Notes: generated by a model from the sequence alone, not told the origin. A DNA stretch of 64,000 nt from Rheinheimera sp. A13L (GCF_000217935.1 NZ_AFHI01000072.1:87466-151465), one strand, 5' to 3'. Positions 43,201 to 49,755 are shown, numbered from the stretch's first letter. Translations and numbers: made by a program.

Positions 43201-45213
43201 TACTACTATCGTAGCTGTTGGACGCGCCGTATCTATGGCATAGTTATTGGAATTCGTAGTGCCTGTACCTGCATTACCTGCTGCATCTGCTACACCTGTA
43301 TTGTTCAGCGTAATCACATTGGTCGCAGCAGTAGTACTGGCTGTTGGTGTGAAAGTTGCCGTCCAGGTGATGCCACCATCAGCACTGCTGACAGCAGTTA
43401 AAGTGCCGTTGGCTATCGTCAAATCTGCATTGGTGAAACCTGTCACAGCTTCATTAAAAGTAAAAGTAACCAGCGAAGTTTCACCTATCCGCAGAGCTGT
43501 ATCAGCCAGCACTATAGAAGCTGTTGGGCGTACTGTATCTATCGCATAGTTATTAGAGTTCGTTGTGCCCGTGCCTGCATTACCTGCTGTATCTGCCACA
43601 CCCGTATTATTTAAAGTAATCAGGTTGGTCGCATCCGTCACACTGGCTGTAGGTGTTAAAGTCGCAGTCCAGGTAATGCCACCATCGCTGCTGCTGACTG
43701 CGGTCAAAGTGCCGTTGGCTATGGTTAAATCTGCGTTATTAAAACCAGTGACAGCTTCACTAAAGGTGAAAGTCACCAGCGAAGTTTCACCAACCGTCAA
43801 TGAATTATCCGCTACTACTATAGAAGCAGTTGGGCGTACAGAATCTATAGCGTAATTATTGGAGTTGGTGGTACCAGTACCCGCATTCCCTGCGGCATCG
43901 GCCACACCTGTGTTATCCAGCGTAATCACATTGGTCGCAACAGTAATACTGGCTGTTGGTGTGAAAGTGGCCGTCCAGGTGATGCCACCGTCAGCACTGC
44001 TGACTGCGGTTAAAGTACCGTTGGCTATGGTCAAATCTGCATTAGTAAAACCAGTAACGGCTTCACTAAAGGTGAAAGTCACCAGCGAAGTTTCGCCTAT
44101 ACCTAAAGCGCTGTCCGCTACTACTATCGTAGCTGTGGGACGCGCCGTATCTATGGCATAGTTATTGGAATTCGTAGTGCCTGTACCCGCATTACCTGCC
44201 GCATCGGCCACACCTGTGTTATCCAAAACAATCAGATTGGTGGCATCAGTAATACTGGCTGTTGGCGTGAAAGTTGCCGTCCAGGTAATGCCACCATCAA
44301 TGCTGCTGACAGCAGTTAAAGTACCGTTCGCTATGGTCAAATCTGCATTGGTAAAACCTGTCACAGCTTCATTAAAAGTGATAGTGACCAGCGAGGTTTC
44401 ACCTATCCGCAGAGCTGTATCAGCCAGCACTATAGAAGCTGTTGGGCGCACTGTATCTATGGCGTAGTTATTGGAGTTGGTGGTGCCAACTCCAGCATTA
44501 CCTGCTGCATCGGCCACACCTGTGTTATTTAACGTAATCAGGTTGGTGGCATCTGTTGTGCTGGCGCTTGGTGTGAGTGTCGCTGTCCAGGTAATGCCAC
44601 CATCGCTACTGCTGACAGCAGTTAAAGTACCATTGGCAATGGTCAGATCAGCGTTAGTAAAACCCACAACGGCTTCACTAAAAGTGATCGTCACCAGCGA
44701 GGTTTCACCAATCCGCAGCGCTGTATCAGCTACTACTATGGTCGCAGTAGGCGGAGTGGTGTCGCCACAACTCGGAACTACTTGGGCGCCCGGAACAATA
44801 GTACATGAAAAAACGGTATTTACACTGCGGCAACCCCGGACGTCCGTATATTGACACCAAATAGCTGAATTCATCACTTTATCCACTAAACGATCAGTGG
44901 CTGTTGAGTTATGTATACCTTTAATGACAGAAGGTCTTCGGGACTGGTTAGTTAAAAAACCATGCTGGCGCAAAAAATCAATAGTCTGCTCTTTTTCCAT
45001 ACTGGCTGTGACTACAGGCTGAGATACAGCAGCACCAACAAAGGCATCAAAAGGGTTTGCCGCTGCCGTGGCAGCGTCCGCCTGCGGCTGCTCTTGCCTG
45101 CTGCTAACAGCTGTGGCACTGCGTAGCGTCAGCACAGTGGCCGCAGCACCACCGCTAAATAAAGCAGGCACCATGGCACCCAGCAGTGTTTTTTTCCATT
45201 GACGGTGTTCCAT
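34279..45213 (-). CDS. Giant Ig-repeat surface protein with internal sorting signal and C-terminal outer-membrane barrel
   Basis: 3644 residues from the ATG at 45213, which has AGGAG seven bases upstream; an earlier frame start overlaps the upstream gene and is not needed. Order: N-terminal signal (about residues 1-25) and a unique Cys-containing head to residue 150; 11 near-identical 102-residue Ig-like repeats (153-1273); several other Ig-like units; cadherin/He_PIG-type repeats with three near-identical 93-residue units (2275-2554); tandem-95, HYR and Calx-beta-like units; Asp-rich DSDGDLIPDDQ (about 3035); a choice-of-anchor U-type domain (about 3084-3228); two more units; a GlyGly-CTERM-like signal (3424-3444); a second signal-like segment; a barrel ending SWLVSLRTRF (3465-3644). 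Probably surface-displayed adhesin. The terminal arrangement is unusual. Confidence 0.9.
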   Translation of the reverse strand: MEHRQWKKTLLGAMVPALFSGGAAATVLTLRSATAVSSRQEQPQADAATAAANPFDAFVGAAVSQPVVTASMEKEQTIDFLRQHGFLTNQSRRPSVIKGIHNSTATDRLVDKVMNSAIWCQYTDVRGCRSVNTVFSCTIVPGAQVVPSCGDTTPPTATIVVADTALRIGETSLVTITFSEAVVGFTNADLTIANGTLTAVSSSDGGITWTATLTPSASTTDATNLITLNNTGVADAAGNAGVGTTNSNNYAIDTVRPTASIVLADTALRIGETSLVTITFNEAVTGFTNADLTIANGTLTAVSSIDGGITWTATFTPTASITDATNLIVLDNTGVADAAGNAGTGTTNSNNYAIDTARPTATIVVADSALGIGETSLVTFTFSEAVTGFTNADLTIANGTLTAVSSADGGITWTATFTPTASITVATNVITLDNTGVADAAGNAGTGTTNSNNYAIDSVRPTASIVVADNSLTVGETSLVTFTFSEAVTGFNNADLTIANGTLTAVSSSDGGITWTATLTPTASVTDATNLITLNNTGVADTAGNAGTGTTNSNNYAIDTVRPTASIVLADTALRIGETSLVTFTFNEAVTGFTNADLTIANGTLTAVSSADGGITWTATFTPTASTTAATNVITLNNTGVADAAGNAGTGTTNSNNYAIDTARPTATIVVADSALGIGETSLVTFTFSEAVTGFTNADLTIANGTLTAVSSADGGITWTATFTPTASITVATNVITLDNTGVADAAGNAGTGTTNSNNYAIDSVRPTASIVVADNSLTVGETSLVTITFSEAVTGFNNDDLTIANGTLTAVSSADGGITWTATLTPTASVTDATNLITLNNTGVADTAGNAGTGTTNSNNYAIDTVRPTASIVLADTALRIGETSLVTFTFNEAVTGFTNADLTIANGTLSAVSSGDGGITWTATFTPAASTTAATNVITLNNTGVADAAGNAGTGTTNSNNYAIDTARPTASIVVTDTALAIGETSLVTFTFSEAVAGFTNADLTIANGTLTAVSSGDGGITWTATFTPTASITAATNVITLDNTGVADAAGNAGTGTTNSNNYAIDGVRPTASIVVADNALSAGETSLVTFTFSEAVTGFNNADLTIANGTLTAVSSSDGGVTWTATFTPTAGVTNATNVITLNNTGVADTAGNAGAGTTNSNNYAIDTVRPTASIVLADTALRIGETSLVTFTFSEAVSGFTNADLTIANGTLTAVSSIDGGITWTATFTPSASTTAATNVITLNNTGVADAAGNTGTGTTNSNNYAIDTEAPNAPSVPDLAAGSDSGSSSTDNITNVTTPTFTGTAEPNSTVEVFAGATSLGTVVANGGGAWSLTVAGGSALTDGTYSITATATDTAGNQALAPSAALSVTIDTTAPVKPAAPDLAAASDTGSSNSDNLTNATSLVFNGTAEDGSTVSLNSSVNNALGTATAAGGSWSLTTAAVTSEGLHNITLTATDLAGNVSVASDPLAITLDKTPPAIGGVAFDQGSVTSVNQAALSFTLAGAEVGATANYSISSSNGGTAVTNTFAVVSAGQQVTGLNVSGLNDGLLTASLTLTDAAGNSNNPAVTATVNKDANVPTISSVAIANGNYKAGDTVSFSLTFNEALVLSGANSDYSLAVDIGGVTRQALLTSNAAGVLTFSYTVQAGENTAASGVAIASNALSLLNGATIKDAGNNDATLSFGGINNSAAKVDTTAPTLTVVTDPAQAVFVNAANYQIKGTHAEIGLTINLYTDTGNDGTADGGVLVSAVVDADGNWSLVQPLVADSAHNYVVIAEDAAGNVSAAVDVPTITEDSIAPVAPAVTSPAAALAVNTLSQLISGTHTEDGVRVELFADADNDGVADNSTVLASAEVGVVTAGSWSLTAPLTQNTANNFVVIAKDKAANVSAAVDVVTVTQDSVAPVVTVTALATADSTPALAGTVDDTTATLSLVVNGQTYTPTNNGTGGWNLADNQIAALPHGVYDVVVTATDTQGNVGTDASTNELTIDLLPPSGYSVVIQQNRIDAANQAAMSFVFAGAEVGSTYTYVVSDGTNSVTNTGVVTAANQQIGSINVTGLAEGTLQLSVILTDTVGNAGAAATATVVKLYNATPVISGSPATSVNEDSLYSFTPVATDTDAGTTFTFSISNKPVWASFNTATGALTGTPTNEHVGITSGIVISVSDGLATASLPAFAITVVNVNDAPVVTSTPVTSATQGSPYSYSFTATDVDVGDTLTRSVVNKPVWLNFNTDTGVLSGTPGNADVGVHTVTLRVTDAAALFADQSFNVTVANINDAPTISGAPAVTIAQGAAYSFVPTAADVDPGTTLTFSIANKPTWASFNTATGALTGTPGNADVGATAGIVISVSDGELSAALPAFTLTVTNVNDAPTITGTPAVSIAQGATYSFVPTAADVDPGTTLTFSIANKPTWASFNTATGALTGTPGNADVGATAGIVISVSDGELSAALPAFTLTVTNVNDAPTISGTPAITVAQGAAYSFVPTAADVDPDTTLTFSIANKPAWAAFNTATGALTGTPANADVGVTAGIVISVSDGELSAALPAFTLTVTNVNDAPVVADRSATTEEDTPLSLTLTAQDPDQDPLTFEIVTQPEHGTATLQGTVLVYTPEQDFNGTDSIAFVAKDADLTSAVATITLTVTAVNDDPVVQDDSYNLQRTDNNQYLLNVLANDTDVDGDTLTIDGASTTVGTVTFNENGLTLTAPDRYVGPVTLRYTVTDGNGGRDNADVNLIIEGGVASDLPVITVPADIEVNATALFTRVPIGTATAVDRNGRRLRVSLINGSLFFAPGEHIVYWQATDAAGNTATKAQKISVNPLISLSKDQLVTEGSDVVVEVILNGPSPVYPVLVPYTVSGSANGNDHTLVSGVAEISSGLSTNIRFTVLEDGQSEGTEDIVISLDASVNRGSQRTSRIVVTEANIAPVVSLTVQQNSESRLTVGENDGLVTVTATVTDANQQDQVSGEWNFGRLDNVTTDQTQLSFDPAEQGPGLYQVSYTATDNGTPNLSATNRVFIVVRPSLPVLGSQDSDGDLIPDDQEGFADSDGDGIPDYLDAINECNVMPTELLGQTEFVAEGDPGVCLRLGTIAAETDAGGLQIAQDAIEEDEVAVNIGGIFDFIAYGLPEQGQSYSLVIPQRLPVPANAVYRKFNDATGWVDFVSNERNSVASTQGERGFCPPPGDAVWTQGLTEGHWCVQVTVEDGGPNDADGIANSAIVDPGGVAVELNGNNLPVAVADQASTRLDTAVEVNVLANDTDPDGDTLTVNQAVGSFGTVTILDDQQLNYMPNPDFIGTDIVIYSITDGKGGTASSELVVSVVGNVAPVAVNDTASTDDKTVLLIAVLANDSDEDGNTLMVSSASAEQGSVSIEADQRLRYTPKAGFDGVDTISYTITDGFGGQASAQVSVTVRAYQDVVVDNKSSGGSMAWWMVMVLAGAVVLRRRSVLGLAAVALLSFSPFSQSADWYLQGSIGHSKADQKQSRLVEELPNGTITGFDDSDGSFGVNLGYQLHPVFALELGYLDLGEASSQISAESLTPQQYHELVKAVTPVLVDGFTVGGRFTLWQNEQWAVEVPLGLMFWKSDIESRMDDSVIRSDSDGVDLVLGVQLNYQLTEKWTLGVGFQQFSLKPNDVNSWLVSLRTRF
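34882..34944 (-). other. GlyGly-CTERM-like sorting signal inside the giant gene
   Basis: Encodes GGSMAWWMVMVLAGAVVL followed by RRR (residues 3424-3444): Gly-Gly-Ser, a hydrophobic helix, then an Arg cluster. That matches the C-terminal GlyGly-CTERM signal processed by rhombosortase-type proteases, but here it is 200 residues before the protein end. The Gly-Gly codons read GGAGGT and lie four bases before an in-frame ATG, so they could also be a ribosome-binding site for a separate barrel product. Confidence 0.75.
37551..38387 (-). repeat. Three tandem 279-bp units (93 residues) in the giant gene
   Basis: Each unit encodes a He_PIG/cadherin-like domain with LTFSIANKPTWASFNTATGA and ends in VTNVNDAPT. 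Matching start points at 37551, 37830 and 38109 give a constant 279-base period. The copies are nearly identical, so they arose by recent duplication. Confidence 0.85.
41395..44757 (-). repeat. Eleven tandem 306-bp Ig-like repeats with a 918-bp higher-order period
   Basis: Each 102-residue unit reads about RPTASIVVADTALRIGETS ... NNYAID and resembles the bacterial Big_12 type of Ig-like domain. By their start motifs the units follow the order A, B-C-D, B-C-D, B-C-D, B, where B is VLADTALRIG, C VVADSALGIG or relatives, and D VVADNSLTVG or relatives. Bases around 42905-43240 match 43823-44158 almost exactly at a distance of 918. Copy number probably varies between strains. Confidence 0.9.
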
Positions 45214-45217
45214 AGCG

Positions 45218-46411
45218 TTACTCCTGACTAAATTCAAATAAATGGCTGGCTAGCACATCAGTGTGCTGCAACAGTTCTAAATTCGGCGCGCCGTGGATCA
45301 CGGCAATATCATAAAGCTGAGCGACATCGCCCTCAAACTGCAAGCTGGCAATGATTTCTGCACTCTGGCTATCAAGCAGCCAGACACCACAGATGCTCTT
45401 TTCAGCGCCTAGTCTTTCCTGCAGCGGCAAAGCAGGTGTTGCATCAGTGTCGTGCAATTCGCTGTGCCGGATTTTGCTGGTGGCGACCAGCAGCAAGTCA
45501 CCAATAAAAGCCAGTCCCCTGGTAAAACCCGGCAATAGGCAAACCAGCTCTGTTACCTCTGTTTCCGGATGATAGCGCTGCACTTCGCCATGGCCAGAGG
45601 CACAGTAATAAACCCAGCCGTTGTGGCAACGTGGTGAATGCGGTAAAAGCAAATCATCTTTCAGAATACGATTTTGTTTAATATCAATCAGAGTGCCTAC
45701 CGCCTGTTGCCCCTTTAAACGCCAGGAGTCACGTCTGTCTGCTTGATTAAACGTAGTGACATAACGGGGTTCACCATCCAACATGGCCATGCCATTTAAA
45801 TGACAGCGGTCTTCCGGTACCAGATCTTTAATGAAAGGAGGTTTCCAGCAGGCAATAAAGCTGTGGTTAGGGCTTAATCTGGATAAACAGGAAAATGTGG
45901 AGTTCACCACCCATAAACCTTGTTTACCCCAGGCTATGTCATGAATATTAATCATACCAGTGGTTAAGGCTGCGCGTTCCAGCAGCAATGTATCAGCCGC
46001 TTTTAGTTCATCCAGTTGCTGCTGCCGCTCTGCTATTATTGCAGCATTGTCTTGCCAGTCTGAATCCTGCAGTTTGGCTGGTAATTCAGTAAGTTCATCC
46101 AGCCCACCTTGTTTTACTTTCTGCAGGCTGGCAGCGGCACGCTGAAAATCAATGACCTGATTTAGTGTACCTATAGTCAGGCGCTTAGCATCAGCATACA
46201 ACCCCATAGGCCGCGGAAAAGCTTTGAGTTTGGTTTCCAGTGAATCGCCTTTGGCCTGAACCAGGATCAGACGTTGCGACTGATAACTGGTGACGGCCAA
46301 AGAAATATTCAGCAACGACAAAATTGCAGGCAGGTTGCTACTATAAGTGCTGCTGAAATCCAGCTCTTTTTGCTTAAGTTCAGGCTGTGTCTGCTGCTCG
46401 TCTAAGGTCAT
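45218..46411 (-). CDS. TIGR03032 family protein
   Basis: 397 residues. The C-terminal 260 residues fit TIGR03032, a family of unknown function with propeller-like sequence: NIHDIAWGKQGLWVVNSTFS, CHLNGMAMLDGEPRYVTTFN, LLPHSPRCHNGWVYYCASGHGEV, FTRGLAFIGDLLLVATSKIR. The start of the protein is a distinct helical region. No signal peptide is visible. The family is often coded near sulfotransferases and dioxygenases, as here. Its stop lies five bases before the giant-protein start, so the two are probably cotranscribed; the function is unknown. Confidence 0.88.
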   Translation of the reverse strand: MTLDEQQTQPELKQKELDFSSTYSSNLPAILSLLNISLAVTSYQSQRLILVQAKGDSLETKLKAFPRPMGLYADAKRLTIGTLNQVIDFQRAAASLQKVKQGGLDELTELPAKLQDSDWQDNAAIIAERQQQLDELKAADTLLLERAALTTGMINIHDIAWGKQGLWVVNSTFSCLSRLSPNHSFIACWKPPFIKDLVPEDRCHLNGMAMLDGEPRYVTTFNQADRRDSWRLKGQQAVGTLIDIKQNRILKDDLLLPHSPRCHNGWVYYCASGHGEVQRYHPETEVTELVCLLPGFTRGLAFIGDLLLVATSKIRHSELHDTDATPALPLQERLGAEKSICGVWLLDSQSAEIIASLQFEGDVAQLYDIAVIHGAPNLELLQHTDVLASHLFEFSQE

Positions 46412-46452
46412 CCATTACTCCGCTCGCTGCTATTTCGTGATACTGCATTCAA

Positions 46453-47622
46453 TTATTGCGGCCATAGTTTAGCCAACCCTGCCACTGTCATTGGGACACC
46501 ACAAGCTTTGGCTCGCGCCAGCACTCCACTGACTATAGCAGCAGATGAAGAGGTACCTGAAAAATATCCAGCATCCGCCCTATGTATCATTTTTACATAA
46601 TACGGAGCAAAAACAGCTACGCATAGCCCCCTAACTGAAAAATTTGCAACCTTCCCCTCTGGAACTCTTGCGCCAATTGTTAACACTTGGGGCAATTGGC
46701 TCATCACATTATAAGTGCAGGCATCCTCAGGTTTATTGCCTCCAGCCAGGACTATCTGGGGTTGCTGGGGTTGCTGGCTGATATCGGCGATAAGTAAAGC
46801 CAGGGTTTCAGGCATATAACTTAAACCCCAACTGCAGTTAATCACATCTGCTTTCATCATTTTAGCCACACTAAAAGCCAATACCAATGAAGATGCCCAA
46901 CTGGACTTTTGACTAATGGCAATGAGCTCACTGTCTGGTGCCAGCCCTTGTTCACCCGACGCATTTTTTTGTGCTGCAATCACACTGGCCACTTTGGTTC
47001 CATGGTAGTCCCAGCTTTTTTCCGGAGCCTGCCCCAATCGATGGCCGTCCGCGTCATACTCCAGCGCAATATGAGCACCAGTGAAACCGGGTTGCTGAAA
47101 ATTAAAACCATCATCAATAATAGCGACACGCACTGTCTTATCAGGTGTAGCACAAAACAGCGGTTCAGGCAGAGAAAAAGCTTTGGAGGGAATATCCCAG
47201 GGGGCTGCATTTTTGGATTGTCTGGAAACTGGATCAGGCCGCGCACGCTGTAACGCAATATCAGGCTCGACATTCAACAGTTCGGGGTTGTTCTGCAGAA
47301 GTGGAAATAAGCTAAAAAAACTGTCAGGCTTTAGGGTCAGCCAATATATACGCAGGCCTTGCTGCAGCTCGGCCAGTTGCTGTACAGCAGTAATTTGATT
47401 GTATTGCGCCTGAAGGTCCTCTGCCCGCATGGCTGTCACCACCAACAGTTTCTGGTTATACCGAAAAAGCTGACCGGCGTGATCAACCAATAAGTCTTCT
47501 CCTGCAGCCCTGAACTTGACTGGCTGACCCTGACTGACAAAATGCAGTTGCTGCACCCGCTGTTGCGAGCAGCCATACAGTAAATTTGTGATCAGCAGTA
47601 TAAGCAGTAACTTTACATTCAT
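46453..47622 (-). CDS. Subtilisin-like (S8) serine protease lipoprotein
   Basis: About 389 residues from the ATG at 47622. The start MNVKLLLILLITNLLYGC is a lipoprotein signal, so the protein is lipid-anchored; a longer frame upstream is unsupported. An approximately 130-residue pro-region follows, then the S8 catalytic triad: Asp in VRVAIIDDGFNFQQ, His in SWDYHGTKVASVIAAQ, and Ser in FSGTSSSAAIVSGVLA. It probably matures the surface or tail-collar proteins in the cluster, or the giant protein, which is inference from position. It follows a large hairpin and precedes the TIGR03032 gene by 41 bases. Confidence 0.9.
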   Translation of the reverse strand: MNVKLLLILLITNLLYGCSQQRVQQLHFVSQGQPVKFRAAGEDLLVDHAGQLFRYNQKLLVVTAMRAEDLQAQYNQITAVQQLAELQQGLRIYWLTLKPDSFFSLFPLLQNNPELLNVEPDIALQRARPDPVSRQSKNAAPWDIPSKAFSLPEPLFCATPDKTVRVAIIDDGFNFQQPGFTGAHIALEYDADGHRLGQAPEKSWDYHGTKVASVIAAQKNASGEQGLAPDSELIAISQKSSWASSLVLAFSVAKMMKADVINCSWGLSYMPETLALLIADISQQPQQPQIVLAGGNKPEDACTYNVMSQLPQVLTIGARVPEGKVANFSVRGLCVAVFAPYYVKMIHRADAGYFSGTSSSAAIVSGVLARAKACGVPMTVAGLAKLWPQ

Positions 47623-47636
47623 AATGATTCTATTTG

Positions 47637-47692
47637 TTTTGAATAATGTGTACCTGCTGTACTCTACAGCAGGTAACACAAACAATTCAAAA
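47637..47692. promoter_or_regulatory. Large hairpin between collar and protease genes
   Basis: TTTTGAAT ... ATTCAAAA flank a perfect 11-bp inner stem, TACCTGCTGTA-CTC-TACAGCAGGTA, with partial pairing between (TGTG and CACA). On the minus strand it is 15 bases upstream of the protease ATG. A/T-rich ends suit an intrinsic terminator or attenuator that divides the collar genes from the protease-to-adhesin part. Confidence 0.6.
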
Positions 47693-47740
47693 ACAAGTCA
47701 GCCCTGTTGTCAGTTCTTGTTTCTGCTTTTTAGCATATTC

Positions 47741-48289
47741 TTAATTCCGAACCGGAAAAATGCCATTTAAACAGATACAAAAGTTCAGTACCAAAAAAGG
47801 TTGTCTGTTGTTATGCGCCTGATTCTGGCCGGTCGCAGTAAGACTGTTGGCATTCAGAGGTTGCGGCTGACCTGGGCCTGGAGTTGATGTATAAGGTAAA
47901 ACTGTGCCAGTTCCCTGAGTAGAAAGACCTCTGGTCAGTATTGCATTGGTGGCGTCATCAGTTTCCAAATTAACTGCAATACCTACAGCTACATTATGGT
48001 TATGCACCGGTAACTGAGCTTCAGTTAAAGTGACAGTTTCCACACCTGCAGTAGCGGCCCAGTTATAAGAGGTTAAACCAGGCCCGGAGCCAAAACCCAC
48101 AGGGGTTCTGCCTTGTAAATTCGGTAACCCTAAGGTGTTATTCTGCGCACTACCACCAAAAGCAGTGCCTATTACTGCAGCGAGCGCCTGATACTGTGAA
48201 AGAGGAACCAGAGCACCATTACAAAAGGCGTAATCTATTGGTGTAAAGGTATAAGGCAATAAGTCAATTTGCCCGATAAAGGAATCCAT
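47741..48289 (-). CDS. Tail-collar domain protein (microcystin-dependent protein type), paralogue 1
   Basis: 182 residues, no classical signal peptide. The family start is FIGQIDLLPYTFTPIDYAFC, with NGALVPLSQYQALAAVIGTA next. The collar core PNLQGRTPVGFGSGPGLT and VETVTLTEAQLPVHNHNVAV with the histidine pair are typical. The end NRQPFLVLNFCICLNGIFPV is common to this family. Phage tail-collar relatives trimerise. Here there are no phage genes, so it is probably a bacterial surface or secreted protein. Third of three adjacent paralogues; its stop is followed by the hairpin. Confidence 0.9.
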   Translation of the reverse strand: MDSFIGQIDLLPYTFTPIDYAFCNGALVPLSQYQALAAVIGTAFGGSAQNNTLGLPNLQGRTPVGFGSGPGLTSYNWAATAGVETVTLTEAQLPVHNHNVAVGIAVNLETDDATNAILTRGLSTQGTGTVLPYTSTPGPGQPQPLNANSLTATGQNQAHNNRQPFLVLNFCICLNGIFPVRN

Positions 48290-48298
48290 AGCCGCTCC

Positions 48299-48829
48299 TT
48301 AGTTATTACGTTGTGGGTACATACCCTGCATGCAAATAATAAAATTGATACATAACACCGGCATTACATTGAGGTGGGGCTGGTTTCCCCCTGTACTACT
48401 GATCGTATCTGCCACAAGCACAGAGGTTTGAATACCTGCAGCGTTTGCAGGCACATAATGTTTATCTTTACCTATCATGGATTGCCCCACTACCGGTGCT
48501 GATAAATCAGACAAAATAGTTGAGGCATTCATCTGATGGCTGTGAGGAGGCAGATTATTTTCAGCTAAAGTCACAGTTTCAGTGCCAAACTTCTGGCCTA
48601 ACACTCTGTTTGTCAGCCCAGTACCTGTGCCATCCGCCACCGGGATCCGGCCTCGTAAGTCTGGTATGCCAAAAGTATTCTGGCCATCACCACCATAAAT
48701 CGTTCCCAATAAGCTAAAAAGTGCCTGATTATCATTGACTGATACTAAGCTGCCATTGCATAAATTCCACTCTTGCGGCGCATACTGGCCGGCAAACATG
48801 CGGATTTCACCTAAATAACCCATACTCAT
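48299..48829 (-). CDS. Tail-collar domain protein, paralogue 2
   Basis: 176 residues, close to the usual length. The start is YLGEIRMFAGQYAPQEWNLC then NGSLVSVNDNQALFSLLGTI. The core includes GIPDLRGRIPVADGTGTGLT and TETVTLAENNLPPHSHQMNA. The end NVMPVLCINFIICMQGMYPQ matches the family. It is the middle member of the three, 9 bases from paralogue 1 and 18 bases from paralogue 3. The loop after the His motif differs strongly between paralogues, suggesting different outer surfaces and one complex. Confidence 0.9.
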   Translation of the reverse strand: MSMGYLGEIRMFAGQYAPQEWNLCNGSLVSVNDNQALFSLLGTIYGGDGQNTFGIPDLRGRIPVADGTGTGLTNRVLGQKFGTETVTLAENNLPPHSHQMNASTILSDLSAPVVGQSMIGKDKHYVPANAAGIQTSVLVADTISSTGGNQPHLNVMPVLCINFIICMQGMYPQRNN

Positions 48830-48847
48830 ATTCTGTGTCTCCTGCAG

Positions 48848-49405
48848 TTAGTTACGCGAAGGGTAAATGCCATTCAATGCAATCACAAATTTCAGCACAG
48901 TGCTGGGCTGCATATTATTGTGGCCCACTCCACCGCCTGCCATAGCAACAGCTGTATTGCTTAAGGGCGCTACAGGTTGAGATGCTGCACTGTAGAATTT
49001 ATCGATTGAGGTACTAGTCACCTTAACTGCGTTGGCCAGACCAAACTTGAGGGCTGGATTTGCTGGCACAAAAGGAGGCGAACGGTCACCGTTCTCGTTA
49101 TAGGTCCGCAAAGAATGACCATGACTCGCAATTTGTGCAATGGTTAATGCCACATTTTCTTCACCGCCTTTACCACCTTGGGTTGTGGTCGGGCTTGTGG
49201 TTTTGGTGGTATTAACCGGGGTCCTGCCACGTAAATCAGGCAAATTAAATTTTGTCTTTGCATCGCCGCCAAACTGAACACCGATCAATGAATACAGTGC
49301 TGCATTACTTTGTATTAAAAGCTCAGCTCCATCACAATTTGCCCACCCTTGTGGGGCAAAGGGGAAAGCTATCATTTGTATCATTCCAACAAATGGATCA
49401 ACCAT
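48848..49405 (-). CDS. Tail-collar domain protein, paralogue 3
   Basis: 185 residues. The start is FVGMIQMIAFPFAPQGWANC with DGAELLIQSNAALYSLIGVQ. The core is NLPDLRGRTPVNTTKTTSPT and ENVALTIAQIASHGHSLRTY. The end NMQPSTVLKFVIALNGIYPS fits the family. The Thr/Lys-rich insert TTKTTSPTTTQGGKGG differs from the other two. First of the three in transcription order; it follows the DUF6916 gene by 15 bases. Confidence 0.9.
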   Translation of the reverse strand: MVDPFVGMIQMIAFPFAPQGWANCDGAELLIQSNAALYSLIGVQFGGDAKTKFNLPDLRGRTPVNTTKTTSPTTTQGGKGGEENVALTIAQIASHGHSLRTYNENGDRSPPFVPANPALKFGLANAVKVTSTSIDKFYSAASQPVAPLSNTAVAMAGGGVGHNNMQPSTVLKFVIALNGIYPSRN

Positions 49406-49420
49406 CTTGTCCTCCGGTTT

Positions 49421-49726
49421 TTACTGATTAGATACTGCATTTTTATGCGAAATCACAATCTGATACTGATCTTCCGCATGTATGGTCATAAATAAGGTTT
49501 GCTCACCAAACTTATGATGTTTCACAACATAAGTACCCTGCGGCAACTGCACCTGCGGGTCACCGATCAGCTCAATACAAAACGAGCTGAACTCTGTCGT
49601 TTTTACTTTGCCCTCTGTGACGTCACTCACCTTTAACTGAGTCAACTCAGTTGGATCATTGACAGCACAGACTTGCAAGGATTGGCCAACCAATGAAGTC
49701 AGCAATTCCTGATTAAAATTTTCCAC
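49421..49726 (-). CDS. DUF6916-type small protein
   Basis: 101 residues. Features that fit DUF6916 are LTSLVGQSLQVC at the start, FSSFCIELIGDPQVQLPQGTY then VVKHHKFGEQTLFMTIH, and the end DQYQIVISHKNA. Members usually accompany tail-collar proteins, as here. The role is not known; a chaperone or structural partner for the collar proteins is an inference from gene pairing. Cysteines are not arranged as a clear site. It is 29 bases from the GNAT gene. Confidence 0.78.
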   Translation of the reverse strand: MENFNQELLTSLVGQSLQVCAVNDPTELTQLKVSDVTEGKVKTTEFSSFCIELIGDPQVQLPQGTYVVKHHKFGEQTLFMTIHAEDQYQIVISHKNAVSNQ

Positions 49727-49755
49727 TTATCCTCCTTTGTTGAGCACAGTAAAAC

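Noticed and set aside
37551..44757. CRISPR array
   Set aside because: Repeats are 279 or 306 bases, coding and without spacers; no cas genes are present.
41162..44854. A ladder of plus-strand frames of about 100 codons, each beginning with similar sequence
   Set aside because: They are antisense to the 306-bp Ig repeats and repeat with the same period. The minus-strand frame is continuous over 10.9 kb with clear domains, so these are shadows.
47741..49405. Prophage or tailocin
   Set aside because: Tail-collar domains suggest phage, but no capsid, terminase, integrase, tail tube, baseplate or lysis genes are nearby. The proteins match the bacterial microcystin-dependent type.
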